The notes below the pieces were generated by a model. That model ran no database searches. It saw only the letters and a program-made list of their open reading frames with translations, and had not been told where the DNA came from. The position numbers were made by a program, and so were the translations under genes. A DNA stretch of 64,000 bases from NCBI GenBank assembly GCA_036267255.1, contig DATAWK010000027.1:1-64000 (forward strand), given 5' to 3'. Source of the stretch: DATAWK01 sp036267255. GTDB lineage: Bacteria > Acidobacteriota > Terriglobia > Terriglobales > Acidobacteriaceae. Positions 31,403-41,211 of the stretch are shown piece by piece; position 1 is the stretch's first letter, and every line of letters begins with the position of its first letter.

Positions 31403-34400
31403 AGACACAAACCTTGGTTCAGTTGAGACAACAGAATTCTTTCACGATGTTCGCAGCCGCTACCGCCGTGATGGCCCTCGCTTGCAGCCTTATCCTGGCT
31501 CACCCCGTCTATGCACAATCGATCGTGGGGACCGTACCTGTTGGCACAACGCCACAGGGAGTCGCTGTTGATCCGGTTACCAACAATATCTTTGTTGTCA
31601 ACCAGGCGAGCAACACTGTCACCGTATTGAACGGAGCAACCGGCGCAGCGATTGGGACGCCAATCTCCGTTGGTGCTGCCCCCGTAGCTGTCGCCCTGAA
31701 TCCTGCAACTGGCATGGTTTATGTAGCCAACAGCGGCAGTGGCAGCACCTCTGTCAGCATTATTAACGAGAACAACCTGACTGCAACATCTGGCAGCATC
31801 TCAGTTGGTGTTCCGCAGAACGCAATTGCTGTAGACGCGGCAAGCAATACAATCGTCGCCATCAGTACCGCCAATGGCACCGCATTCACAATGAGTGGTA
31901 ATAGCGGATCGCTGAGTGGGACTGCGACCGTTGGTACATCGCCCAAGGCCGTCGCTGTCAATCCAGTCACGCACACCGCCTATGTGTCGAACTATGGTAG
32001 TGGCACTGTCAGTGTCATCAATGAAACCAATCCCACGACGGCTGGCTCTGTACCTGTTGGCTCCGATCCCTTGGGTGTTGCGATCAATACGGTCACAAAC
32101 ACGATTTATGTAGCAAACTCCGGTGGAACCACGGTAAGCGTGATCGATGGCGGCAGTAATTCAGTTGTCGCAAGTCCAAATGTCGGAACCTCTCCGGGCT
32201 CTATCGCCGCCAATCCCGTAACCAACACAATTTATGTTGCGAACTCTGGCAGCGCAAATGTCAGCGTAATCAACGGGGCAAACAATACGGTGGCAGCAAC
32301 ACCGGCTGTGGGCACAAACCCGTATGCCGTTGCCGTGGATTCCTTGACGAATGAGATCTTCGTTCTCAATCAAGGCGTAGCTGGCGGAAGCGTCAGCGTC
32401 GTGGATGGCTCCAGCAATTCTGTCGTCACGACCTCACCTGTAGGAACAACTCCAGTCGCACTTGCTCTGAACCCAGCAACCAACCATGCCTATATCGCTA
32501 ACAGCGGCAGTAGCAGCGTTTCGATTCTGGCTGGCTCGACCAACACGACGGGCCCGCCCGCATCGGTTCCGTCCAGGGGAGCGCCAATCGTCGTGAATCC
32601 AATCACTGGAATCGTATATGCCTCATCCGGATATGATCCTGTTGCAAATGCAGGGGACATCACGGCATTCAAGCCGGATGGTTCTGCATTTCCATGCAAT
32701 GGCAGCACGCAGACGACTTGCACTCTGCCTTATGCAGTCGGTGCTCAAGGCCCCATTGCGCTCGCGGTCAATGTTGCAACCAATCAAATCATTGCCGCAA
32801 ATGCCGATGGCAGCATCACCGTGGTGGATGGCGCGACAAATAGCATTACCTCCAATGTCAGTGCACCCGCTGGATCGGTTGGAAGCGCGGTTGCCATCGC
32901 GGTGAATCCCGTTACAAATTCTGTGTATGTCCTGAACCAGGGCAACGGCTCGAACGCGAACATAACAGCGTATACAAGCGCGGCAACAGTGACTATTCCG
33001 CTCACCAACAGTTTCTATCCAAGTTCTATTCTGGTAAATCCCAATACAGACTTGATCTATGTAGGGGCCAACGACGGTGGGAGTGGAAACTATGCGCTGT
33101 TTGTGATTGATGGTGTTACAAATACTGTCAAAACTTCGTATGACTTTGCTTCCCTTGGTTTGATAGCTCTAAATAAAAATACTGGGACAGTGTTTGGGGC
33201 CGGTGACTCTCAGATTACGGAAATACTGCCCAATGGCACACAGCAGGCAATTACTCCCAGTCTGGGAGGCTCCACGATCTATGCGATTGCCGTAGATTCC
33301 GCCTCCAATACGGTTTACGTTGCAGCAGACAATGGTTCCGCCGCTGCTATCAATGCGAATGATCCTACATTTCAGACATCTGTGGTTGTAACTGGCACTT
33401 CTACAACGGGATGCGCTAATTACACAAGTCCACCTTGTGCGGCCTCTCAAATGGGAATCGCTGTCGACGACGCCAACAACCAGATATATGTTGCCAACTT
33501 TTCTGCGGGCAACGCCAGTGTGATCGACGGTGCTTCGAACTCTGTCGTTGCGACTGTAACGACAAGTGCCGGCTACTCGCCAAATGCAGTTGCTGTCGAT
33601 CCGGTTACGCACCAGGCATTTGTCTTTAGTCCGAACAGTGCCGATCCCAATAATAACCCCGGTGTGGTCAACACAATCACGCCAGCAAATGTCGCTGCCG
33701 TTCCCTTGACAGTCAGTGTGCAGCCAGCCAGCGATCCAGACATACTCGCGTATGCGCCGATCCTGCAGACTACGAATCCGCAACCCGGGTTCACTTTGAC
33801 GCCAGCAAGCAGCTACACATCGAGTGCTCCCTATAGCGGCATAACTGCGACGAATCCGACGCCCACTGCCGTTTACTATCAGGTGGATACTTGGCAGGGG
33901 CAGTGGTTGCCCGCAAGCAATAACGGTGGAGTGTACTCGACAAACATCGCCACAGCGCTACCTCTTGGCAAACACATTTTGTATAGCTATGCCGTCTACG
34001 GACGCGAAGGTACTCCCGAGTCGAGCAGCGGCGGGGCATCGTCTGCGCCAGAAATAGGGCAGATTCAATCGACGCTCTTTTTCGTAACAGAAGACCAGAG
34101 CGCACCGTCAGCTACTACCACTACGCTGACAGCCTCACCGACGAGCGTGAAACAAGGGCAAAGCGTAGCGCTTACTGCCACAGTGAGCCAATCCTCCAAT
34201 GGAAATCCTGTTCCGGGCGGGAACGTGACCTTTACCGCTGGTTTAACTTCGTTGGGATCCGCTTCTGTAGATGAATCGACCGGAGTTGCAACGCTGGATA
34301 CGACTGCACTGCCAACAGGAAGCGATACCGTTACTGCAACCTATGCCGCGCAGGGTAACTATGGAGAAAGCTCTGGAACCACTGGGGTGACTGTTACGCA

Positions 34401-36939
34401 GCCCACGGTGCCGACAATTACCTGGAATACTCCTGCGGCTATCTCCTACGGAACCACATTGTCGGCGACACAGTTGAATGCTACGGCTTCTGTGGCCGGT
34501 ACTTTCGTTTACACTCCGGCAGCCGGAACAACACCCGCAGTTGGAAACGACACGCTCAGTGTGACATTCACGCCGACCGATACAACGAACTACACGACGG
34601 CCACAGCCACGGTGACACTGGCGGTTGGTAAAGAGGCGCCGACGATTACCTGGAATACCCCTTTGGCTATCTCCTATGGCACCATATTATCGGCAACACA
34701 GTTGGATGCAACGGCTTCTGTGGCCGGTACTTTCGCTTACACTCCGGTAGCCGGAACAATACTAGCAGCCGGAAATGACACGCTCAGTGTGACCTTTACT
34801 CCAACGGACACTGCTGACTACACCACAGCCACAACCACGACTACACTTACGGTAAACAAAATACCGCTAACCGTTGTGGCAAATTCCGTTTCACGGGCCT
34901 ATGGCGTGGCAAACCCGACGCTGACTGGTTCCGTCAATGGATGGTTGGCACAAGATCAAAATAATGGCAACATTGTTGTTACCTACTCCACTACAGCGAC
35001 AACATCCTCGCCTGTGGGAAGTTATCCAATTACTGCAACTGTAAGTGGAACTGCAGCAGGAAATTATCAGACGAGCATTACGCCCGGGACCTTGAATGTT
35101 ACCCAGACAGCATCCACACTGACTTGGTCTCCAGGTGTCACTTCCATTGTCTACGGAACCCCTCTGGGAGCAAATGTACTGGATGCCACTGTCAGTGGAA
35201 GTGTATCCGGAAGTATCACCTATAAGGTTGGTAGTTCGCTGGTAACCGCCGCAAGTATATTGCCTGCGGGCCCATATACACCTACTGCAACCTTTACGCC
35301 AACAGATACGACAGACTATGCCGTAGAGACGAAGACAGCAAATATCATTGTCACTCAGGCGCCATTGACCGTAAGCGTCAACAGTGCAACACGGGCATAC
35401 GACGTGGCAAATCCCGCCTTTACAGCAACGGTGACGGGTCTGGTGAACGGAGATAGCGTGGGCGGAGACATTATCCTTGCCTATACAACCACCGCAACCA
35501 CAAGCTCTGCGCCGGGCAGGTATCCAATTACAGCAACTGTATCGGGATCTGCATCGGTGAACTACGCCCTTACGATGACTTCTGGAACGTTGACAATCGA
35601 AAAATCAAGCCAGACGATTACGTTTCCTGCTATCAGGAACGTTGTCTATGGTGTGCATCCATTCATGGTAGATCCAAGCTCTACATCCGGACTTCTCCCA
35701 GGAATAACTGTTCTATCCGGACCGGCGACAATGAGTGGAGATACTGTATTTATTCAAGGCGTCGGAACAGTAGTACTGCGGGCAACGCAGACAGGAGATG
35801 CGCTTTACGGGCCAGCCCAACCCGTAACCCAGACATTTTCCGTTTCTCCTGCGTCACTCATTGTTACAGCTCAGAACGCCAGCCGCACCTATGGAACGGC
35901 AAATCCAACGTTTGCATATCTCACAAGTGGATTTGTCAATGGAGATACACAAGCATCTGCCGTTACCGGAACACCAATACTTACAACTACGGCGACAATT
36001 TCTTCTGTAGCTGGAAATTATCCAATTACTGTTTCCGCAGGGACACTTGCCGCACGCAACTACATATTCCAGTTTACCGGTGGTGTTTTGGCGATATCGA
36101 AAGCCCCGGCCGCTGCTGTTCTCTCAGGCTCGCCGGGTCAAATTCACAGTGGCGGCGCGGAGACTTTTAACGTCGTCGTCACTTCTGCATCCAGCGGAAC
36201 ACCAACAGGCCTTGTCACCTTCTTGAATGGAGGAACAGTGCTTGGAACAGCTGCTCTCAACGCTCAGGGTGCGGCAGTTTACACAACAAACATGTTGCCC
36301 GTCGGAACGGACGGAATCACAGCACAGTACGGAGGAGACCCAAACTTCAGTGCGATTTCATCCAATCAGGTGAACGTCTCTGTCGTGGCGTCCGTGTCAC
36401 CCAATCCTACTCTGACACTTGGATTGAATCCATCAGTGATCACGATATCTCAAGGCGCTACCGCAGCCACCAGGCTATCACTTAGTCCTGCACAAGGGTA
36501 CTCTGGCAAGGTATCGCTGAGCTGTGTCAATTTACCTGCAAATGTGACGTGTACGTTTGCCAAAACATCGCTGCAATTTTCGGGTAATAATCAAACGCAG
36601 CAAGTTGCTATTACGCTCGCTACGAATGCAGACGCGCAGCTCAAACAGCAAAGCACCGGTGCGATGGCTCCTGCAATAGCGCTTTGGTGGCCGACAGGAA
36701 TAACAGGTCTGTTGTTTGCTCGTAAGAAACGGCAGCGGAATAAGAAGCTGAATATGTTGCGGTGTGTGTTAACCATTGTTCTTCTGGCAGGTGCTGGTCT
36801 CGGCATCATGGGTTGTGCTGGTGGTGGACCATCCTTGTTTACTACGCCAGCAGGCACACAAACAATTCTTATTCAGACGACCAATGCAAACGGTGTACAA
36901 CAAAGCATCCCACTGCAGCTTACGGTTACGCTGAATTGA
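31399..36939 (+). CDS. Giant exported protein: YVTN beta-propeller repeats, Ig-like and MBG domains
   Basis: Secreted or surface protein of 1846 residues. The signal peptide (about 1-39) ends in AHPVYA. Residues about 40-760 are repeated YVTN-type blades (pattern VAVNPVTNTIYVANSGS). A Bacterial Ig-like 3 domain follows (about 904-1000), then MBG-type repeats (about 1000-1600, SRAYGVANPT, TFTPTDTTNY). A second Ig-like 3 domain lies around 1610-1710. The C-terminal 110 residues resemble a beta-sandwich interrupted by a basic cluster (ARKKRQRNKK, about 1774) and a hydrophobic segment ending in GIMGCAGGG (about 1804), then the last strands. Likely an adhesin or matrix scaffold. AAGGAT precedes the ATG. 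The gene follows a sigma-54-like promoter shared with the flippase. Confidence 0.85.
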   Translation: MKTQTLVQLRQQNSFTMFAAATAVMALACSLILAHPVYAQSIVGTVPVGTTPQGVAVDPVTNNIFVVNQASNTVTVLNGATGAAIGTPISVGAAPVAVALNPATGMVYVANSGSGSTSVSIINENNLTATSGSISVGVPQNAIAVDAASNTIVAISTANGTAFTMSGNSGSLSGTATVGTSPKAVAVNPVTHTAYVSNYGSGTVSVINETNPTTAGSVPVGSDPLGVAINTVTNTIYVANSGGTTVSVIDGGSNSVVASPNVGTSPGSIAANPVTNTIYVANSGSANVSVINGANNTVAATPAVGTNPYAVAVDSLTNEIFVLNQGVAGGSVSVVDGSSNSVVTTSPVGTTPVALALNPATNHAYIANSGSSSVSILAGSTNTTGPPASVPSRGAPIVVNPITGIVYASSGYDPVANAGDITAFKPDGSAFPCNGSTQTTCTLPYAVGAQGPIALAVNVATNQIIAANADGSITVVDGATNSITSNVSAPAGSVGSAVAIAVNPVTNSVYVLNQGNGSNANITAYTSAATVTIPLTNSFYPSSILVNPNTDLIYVGANDGGSGNYALFVIDGVTNTVKTSYDFASLGLIALNKNTGTVFGAGDSQITEILPNGTQQAITPSLGGSTIYAIAVDSASNTVYVAADNGSAAAINANDPTFQTSVVVTGTSTTGCANYTSPPCAASQMGIAVDDANNQIYVANFSAGNASVIDGASNSVVATVTTSAGYSPNAVAVDPVTHQAFVFSPNSADPNNNPGVVNTITPANVAAVPLTVSVQPASDPDILAYAPILQTTNPQPGFTLTPASSYTSSAPYSGITATNPTPTAVYYQVDTWQGQWLPASNNGGVYSTNIATALPLGKHILYSYAVYGREGTPESSSGGASSAPEIGQIQSTLFFVTEDQSAPSATTTTLTASPTSVKQGQSVALTATVSQSSNGNPVPGGNVTFTAGLTSLGSASVDESTGVATLDTTALPTGSDTVTATYAAQGNYGESSGTTGVTVTQPTVPTITWNTPAAISYGTTLSATQLNATASVAGTFVYTPAAGTTPAVGNDTLSVTFTPTDTTNYTTATATVTLAVGKEAPTITWNTPLAISYGTILSATQLDATASVAGTFAYTPVAGTILAAGNDTLSVTFTPTDTADYTTATTTTTLTVNKIPLTVVANSVSRAYGVANPTLTGSVNGWLAQDQNNGNIVVTYSTTATTSSPVGSYPITATVSGTAAGNYQTSITPGTLNVTQTASTLTWSPGVTSIVYGTPLGANVLDATVSGSVSGSITYKVGSSLVTAASILPAGPYTPTATFTPTDTTDYAVETKTANIIVTQAPLTVSVNSATRAYDVANPAFTATVTGLVNGDSVGGDIILAYTTTATTSSAPGRYPITATVSGSASVNYALTMTSGTLTIEKSSQTITFPAIRNVVYGVHPFMVDPSSTSGLLPGITVLSGPATMSGDTVFIQGVGTVVLRATQTGDALYGPAQPVTQTFSVSPASLIVTAQNASRTYGTANPTFAYLTSGFVNGDTQASAVTGTPILTTTATISSVAGNYPITVSAGTLAARNYIFQFTGGVLAISKAPAAAVLSGSPGQIHSGGAETFNVVVTSASSGTPTGLVTFLNGGTVLGTAALNAQGAAVYTTNMLPVGTDGITAQYGGDPNFSAISSNQVNVSVVASVSPNPTLTLGLNPSVITISQGATAATRLSLSPAQGYSGKVSLSCVNLPANVTCTFAKTSLQFSGNNQTQQVAITLATNADAQLKQQSTGAMAPAIALWWPTGITGLLFARKKRQRNKKLNMLRCVLTIVLLAGAGLGIMGCAGGGPSLFTTPAGTQTILIQTTNANGVQQSIPLQLTVTLN

Positions 36940-36992
36940 ACAGGCTGGAAACGCTAGGTGATATCAAGGAACCATAAGCGGAGAGGTGGCCA

Positions 36993-38546
36993 TTGTTGAA
37001 CGTGGATAACAGGACTTCTGAAACGCAAAATAAAGTACTGTCACTACCGGCATTGCCTGTTTTGTCAAGCATGATCGTAGTTACAATCTTTGTGTTTGCG
37101 TTTCATTTTTCCTTCACGAAAACGAAGTTTTTATTTGATGATGCCGCCGACTATTTTAGAGCGTCCCAGGGACAAGCAATTGCCACATACCTGAATGTAA
37201 ACAGTGATTCTCCTGTAGAGCTATACCGATTGCGAAAGCAACAGGGATTTGCAGGGCATCCCTGGGACTATCTGTATTCCAGGAACGATGATGCGGCATT
37301 ACGTCACTTCCATGTTCCATTTAGTTTTTACATGATGGATGTGGCAGCTGACATAAGTAAAACTGCAGAAGCACAGAGGATCGTGGTTTCTATTGTAACT
37401 GCCATTACCTGCGGCTTAATAGCGGGAGGCTTGATCTCTATGGACGTCCCAATCGCATTGTCCATATTGTTTGCTGTTCTTGCTGGCATACAGAGCAGAT
37501 TCACTGAAGTAAGCGTAGATCCTACCCCACATAGCTGGTACATGTTGTTTGCTGTAATTGCGCTTTTCTCAACTTCTCGATATCTTTCAGCCCCAAAATT
37601 TTGGAGTCTTGCGGTTGCTGCCATATCGTTGGGCTGCGCAGTAGCAACTCTTGAATTCAGCCTAGAACTTATTGCATCCATATTCTTCTCTGTTGCTGTT
37701 TTATGGTGTATGGGAAAATGGTCGATATCCATGCTGAAGCAGAATGCATCAGTTTGGCTAAGAGCGGTATTGTTATTTTTGCTGACGACATTTGCCCTGT
37801 GGCCAGGGGGATGGATTAGAGGCGGATACTTTGAATCGTATGGCGTGCTAGGTGCAACTGTTTTACTGAAAAATCACAGTGCTTTCGGCGAGGTTGTTAC
37901 GGCGCATAGTATCTACGACAAGCTATTTTATGCACATTGGGGCTTAGCATGCCTTGCGTGGATTACTTTAGCTTTTGGAATATTTCTTGTAATAAAGAAA
38001 GCTGCTTCAATTCCAAGCATTGTATTTGGAATTTATACGCTGGTATCGTTAGGACTCGGCATTGCAGACCATTTTCGCCTTTCAACGTATATCTCAGAAT
38101 TCCTTTTATTTTTTCTAATAGCTTGTGCATTCATAGTAAGAGATACGCTAAGGCTGATGCCTGTAAAGTATCAGCAAGTATTGATGGTCGCCTCGTGCGT
38201 ACTCGTGGCTGCGGTGTCTTTTCAGGAGTGGAATCTCCGCAAGAATTCTTTCATTGATCGTCCTTGGCTTGCACAAATTATCGATGGTGTAAATAGTAGC
38301 GTACCCAAAGGTTCAGTTTTGTTAGTAAATACAAATTGGGAAACCTATGATTTATACCTCCCGGGTTATTGTTTTGAGCCGACGGTCGCTAAAAATAATT
38401 TAATTCCTAGAATTCCCAGCAGATGTACCGATGTGCAGTATTGGTTGCTGAATAACCTTAAATCTTCTGATGCTCAGACAGTCTTGGTACATTCCTACCC
38501 TACATATGCTCCCGGGAAGGATGTGTTGTTATATAAGGTTCGTTGA
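36993..38546 (+). CDS. Polytopic membrane protein, GT-C glycosyltransferase-like
   Basis: A 517-residue inner-membrane protein with about 11 hydrophobic segments. An acidic FLFDDAADYF motif follows the first one, the position of the catalytic acidic loop in GT-C (ArnT/PMT-like) enzymes. A soluble C-terminal domain of about 110 residues follows (GSVLLVNTNWETYDLYLPGY). No family-specific motif makes it certain, so the GT-C call is by architecture. The start is TTG at 36993 or 36996, served by GAGAGG. It sits 53 bp after the giant protein gene, perhaps co-transcribed, and might glycosylate it. Codon use looks more A/T-rich than the EPS genes, hinting at a different origin. Confidence 0.55.
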   Translation: MLNVDNRTSETQNKVLSLPALPVLSSMIVVTIFVFAFHFSFTKTKFLFDDAADYFRASQGQAIATYLNVNSDSPVELYRLRKQQGFAGHPWDYLYSRNDDAALRHFHVPFSFYMMDVAADISKTAEAQRIVVSIVTAITCGLIAGGLISMDVPIALSILFAVLAGIQSRFTEVSVDPTPHSWYMLFAVIALFSTSRYLSAPKFWSLAVAAISLGCAVATLEFSLELIASIFFSVAVLWCMGKWSISMLKQNASVWLRAVLLFLLTTFALWPGGWIRGGYFESYGVLGATVLLKNHSAFGEVVTAHSIYDKLFYAHWGLACLAWITLAFGIFLVIKKAASIPSIVFGIYTLVSLGLGIADHFRLSTYISEFLLFFLIACAFIVRDTLRLMPVKYQQVLMVASCVLVAAVSFQEWNLRKNSFIDRPWLAQIIDGVNSSVPKGSVLLVNTNWETYDLYLPGYCFEPTVAKNNLIPRIPSRCTDVQYWLLNNLKSSDAQTVLVHSYPTYAPGKDVLLYKVR

Positions 38547-38601
38547 ACGAGCGGCGTAACTTCGCATACGATACTGCATTCGTTGATTTTCATGCCCTAG
38601 T

Positions 38602-38665
38602 ATGTTCGATCTCAACATTCGTTCTCATATATTTTCAGAAAACCTTCCTGTAACGGATCGAACAT
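38602..38665. repeat. Inverted repeat with 10-bp perfect arms before the MFS gene
   Basis: ATGTTCGATC (38602-38611) and GATCGAACAT (38656-38665) are exact complements 44 nt apart. They may be two operator half-sites that loop, or a stem. The surrounding 38547-38769 is otherwise empty. Confidence 0.45.
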
Positions 38666-38769
38666 GCAACAATTGTCAAAATAAATTATGAATTCAGAAA
38701 TGTTCGGCAGCGAGCCTCGAAATAGCAGTGCTCGTCGCTATCGACGGGACCCGAGGGCGAGTGGCTGCA

Positions 38770-39975
38770 ATGCCGAGTAGTCAAAATCTAAAGTGGAAAA
38801 ATGCAGCCTATTCAGGAATCCTGGGTTGGATTCTGGATGCGTATGACTTCTTTGTCCTGGTTTTTTTGATCGATGTCCTCGCGCAACACTTTCACGTAAA
38901 AAAGAGCGCAATTGTCGTGACAATGACGATCACACTCGCCATGCGCCCCGTAGGAGGCTTTCTTCTCGGCGCATGGGCAGATCGTATTGGACGACGCCTG
39001 CCCTTGATGGTTTGCGTTATATATTTTTCAGTTATTACGGCGCTTACCCCGTTCGCGCCGAACTACGCTGTCTTCGTTCTCTTGCGCGCTTTGTACGGTA
39101 TTGGAATGGGAGGATATTGGGGAATCGGCGCTTCCCTGGTGATGGAGAGTTCGCCGATACGGTGGCGCGGCCTTCTTTCTGGAGTCATGCAGGCGGGATA
39201 TCCGTTCGGCTATTTACTGGCCGCAATTTCCATGCGGTGGATGGAGCCATATTGGGGCTGGCAGTCTATGTTCCTGAGTGGGTTGTTCCTTGCAGCCATT
39301 ATTTCTATATTTACTATGCGATCGCCAGAATCTGAGGCATGGCATCGGCATCGTTTACCTGGGCTGGCGCAGATATTCCGTACGCTAGCAGATCACAAGC
39401 GTAGCTTTGCCTATTTATTGCTCGTAATGGCGGGCATGACCTGTCTCTCGCATGGAACACAGGACCTGTATCCGGATTTCCTGAAGTCAATCCATCATTT
39501 TTCTAACGCATCTATTTCCACGCTCGCCATCGTATATAACCTTAGCGCCATTGCGGGAGCGCTCGTAATTGGCCATGCGTCAGAGCGATTCGGCAGACGT
39601 TACAGCATGATTGGATCTTTAGGAATCGCATTGTTGGCCATACCTGCTTGGGCTTTCGGAGCGACATACGCAACTTTAATGATGGGTGCGGTTCTCATGC
39701 AGTTTGGCGTGCAGGGTGCTTTCGGCGTAATCCCCGCACATTTGAACGAACTTTCTCCCTCGGCAATACGCAGCCTGTTTCCTGGCTTCGTTTATCAGCT
39801 GGGCGTCCTGATCGGTTCTCCTGCAGTTGCAATCGAATATGCCCTGCGCGATCACATCGGCTATCAATGGGCTCTCGTAGTTTTTGAAACGTGTGCGATT
39901 CTCTCGGTGTTCGTCCTTTGTGCTTTTGGCCCAGAGCGCCGCGGGCGCGATTTCAATACTCTCACGCAAGAGTGA
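38770..39975 (+). CDS. MFS transporter (sialate/carboxylate:proton symporter-like)
   Basis: Major facilitator of about 401 residues with 12 hydrophobic segments. The N-terminal ILDAYDFFVLVFLIDVLAQHF and the loop 2-3 motif GAWADRIGRRLPL are typical of the SHS/sialate-lactate group. A second copy-like GHASERFGRRYS follows TM8. Substrate is a sugar acid, carboxylate or sugar; the adjacent PfkB kinase favours a sugar. The ATG at 38770 is conservative; a GTG at 38728 would add 14 residues. The gene lies 71 bp upstream of the kinase and is probably co-transcribed. Confidence 0.8.
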   Translation: MPSSQNLKWKNAAYSGILGWILDAYDFFVLVFLIDVLAQHFHVKKSAIVVTMTITLAMRPVGGFLLGAWADRIGRRLPLMVCVIYFSVITALTPFAPNYAVFVLLRALYGIGMGGYWGIGASLVMESSPIRWRGLLSGVMQAGYPFGYLLAAISMRWMEPYWGWQSMFLSGLFLAAIISIFTMRSPESEAWHRHRLPGLAQIFRTLADHKRSFAYLLLVMAGMTCLSHGTQDLYPDFLKSIHHFSNASISTLAIVYNLSAIAGALVIGHASERFGRRYSMIGSLGIALLAIPAWAFGATYATLMMGAVLMQFGVQGAFGVIPAHLNELSPSAIRSLFPGFVYQLGVLIGSPAVAIEYALRDHIGYQWALVVFETCAILSVFVLCAFGPERRGRDFNTLTQE

Positions 39976-40046
39976 CACGTCGTATCCGTCCGGGATGCCG
40001 CTCTGTGCACCAGGGTGCGAAAATCCAACAGAGGAGACGATTTCCA

Positions 40047-40970
40047 TTGAGTACTCAAAATACAGTGGTGTGTCTCGGAGAGGTCCTATGGGATTTGTTG
40101 CCATGCGGGCCGCAGCTCGGCGGAGCGCTTGCGAATGTTGCCGTGATGCTGCAAGCACTGGGAGACAACGGAGTGCTTGTCAGCAGTGTTGGGCACGATT
40201 CATTCGGTCAACAGGCGATCGATATTTTGCAGCAGCGAACTCTGAATCTGGAATACATTTCCGTAGATTCCAACCATGCCACCGGTACGGTTTCCGTTTT
40301 GCTCAGTCAAGAAGGTGTTGCCACATATAACATTCACGAGAATGTCGCGTGGGACTATCTTGCGATGAAAAAAGGTCTCGCTCTGCTGGCCAGGTCTGCC
40401 GATGCTGTTTGCTTCGGAACCCTGGCCCAGCGAAGTATGGAGACACGAGAAACGATCCGGACTTTTATAAAGACTACTGCTCCCGCTTGCGTTCGCGTTT
40501 TCGACGTGAATCTGCGATCGCCCTACTTTACGCCGGAAGTTATTCGCTGGAGTTTAGAACACGCCACGATTGTCAAAATGAACCACGAGGAAGTCGCATC
40601 TATCGCGGATTGTGCAGATGCGCCGGCCTTGCATTCTGACGCGAAACAACTTGCACACCATTTGTTGGAGAGGTTTCCGATTGAGTTGGTGGCCATTACG
40701 CGAGGTGGTAACGGGAGCCTCATCGTCACGCGGCACGAGTGCTTTGACCATCCAGGAATTGCAGTAAATGTCGTGGATACGGTGGGTGCAGGCGATGCTT
40801 TTACGGCTGCTCTAACGCATCATTACCTGCGCCATGCATCCGTGAGAGTACTTTCCGAAGCGGGCAATCGTTGGGGTTCCTGGGTTGCAGGACAGCTAGG
40901 CGGCATGCCGGAAGTGCCAGAGTCACTTCGCAGGTATCTGGATCATCAGATCGCCGCCTCCGAAAAATAG
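40047..40970 (+). CDS. PfkB-family carbohydrate kinase (fructokinase-like)
   Basis: ATP-dependent sugar kinase of 307 residues from a TTG start served by GAGGAG 10 nt upstream. The N-terminal GEVLWDLLPCGPQLGGALANVA carries the substrate-binding GG loop. The C-terminal VDTVGAGDAFTAAL is the PfkB signature 2, with the catalytic Asp in GAGD. The short spacing to the MFS gene suggests uptake and phosphorylation of the same sugar, probably a hexose such as fructose; the substrate is inferred. Upstream open frame to 39891 overlaps the MFS gene and is not credible as coding. Confidence 0.83.
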   Translation: MSTQNTVVCLGEVLWDLLPCGPQLGGALANVAVMLQALGDNGVLVSSVGHDSFGQQAIDILQQRTLNLEYISVDSNHATGTVSVLLSQEGVATYNIHENVAWDYLAMKKGLALLARSADAVCFGTLAQRSMETRETIRTFIKTTAPACVRVFDVNLRSPYFTPEVIRWSLEHATIVKMNHEEVASIADCADAPALHSDAKQLAHHLLERFPIELVAITRGGNGSLIVTRHECFDHPGIAVNVVDTVGAGDAFTAALTHHYLRHASVRVLSEAGNRWGSWVAGQLGGMPEVPESLRRYLDHQIAASEK

Positions 40971-41129
40971 GCTTGGCTACAGCCAGCAGCCGATCCATAC
41001 TTTCCTCACTTGAATTTCACGCATCCATTGGATGATCAAACGGATGTTCAAAAGCGAATTTCGGATGCAAGTATTGCAAACAATCGGCTTATTTCGAGAA
41101 ACCATTGCGATGTGGGATGCATCAAATAA

Positions 41130-41159
41130 GTTGACAGTAAGACACTCAACTGGGATACT
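41130..41159 (+). promoter_or_regulatory. dnaK promoter overlapped by a HAIR-like HspR operator
   Basis: TTGACA (41131-41136), a 17-nt spacer and GATACT (41154-41159) form a good housekeeping promoter. GTTGACA (41130-41136), 7 nt and ACTCAAC (41144-41150) fit the HspR inverted repeat CTTGAGT-N7-ACTCAAG. The right half matches at 6 of 7 bases, the left at 4 of 7. Binding there would block the -35 region. hspR is the last gene of this cluster. Confidence 0.6.
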
Positions 41160-41211
41160 TACTGTACACAAAGTTTCTGGCCCGATGGCCAAACAATGGA
41201 GCGAGGGCAGT

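Noticed and set aside
39891..40046. 52-codon N-terminal extension of the PfkB kinase
   Set aside because: Overlaps the end of the MFS gene; the TTG at 40047 has a good SD and matches the family start.
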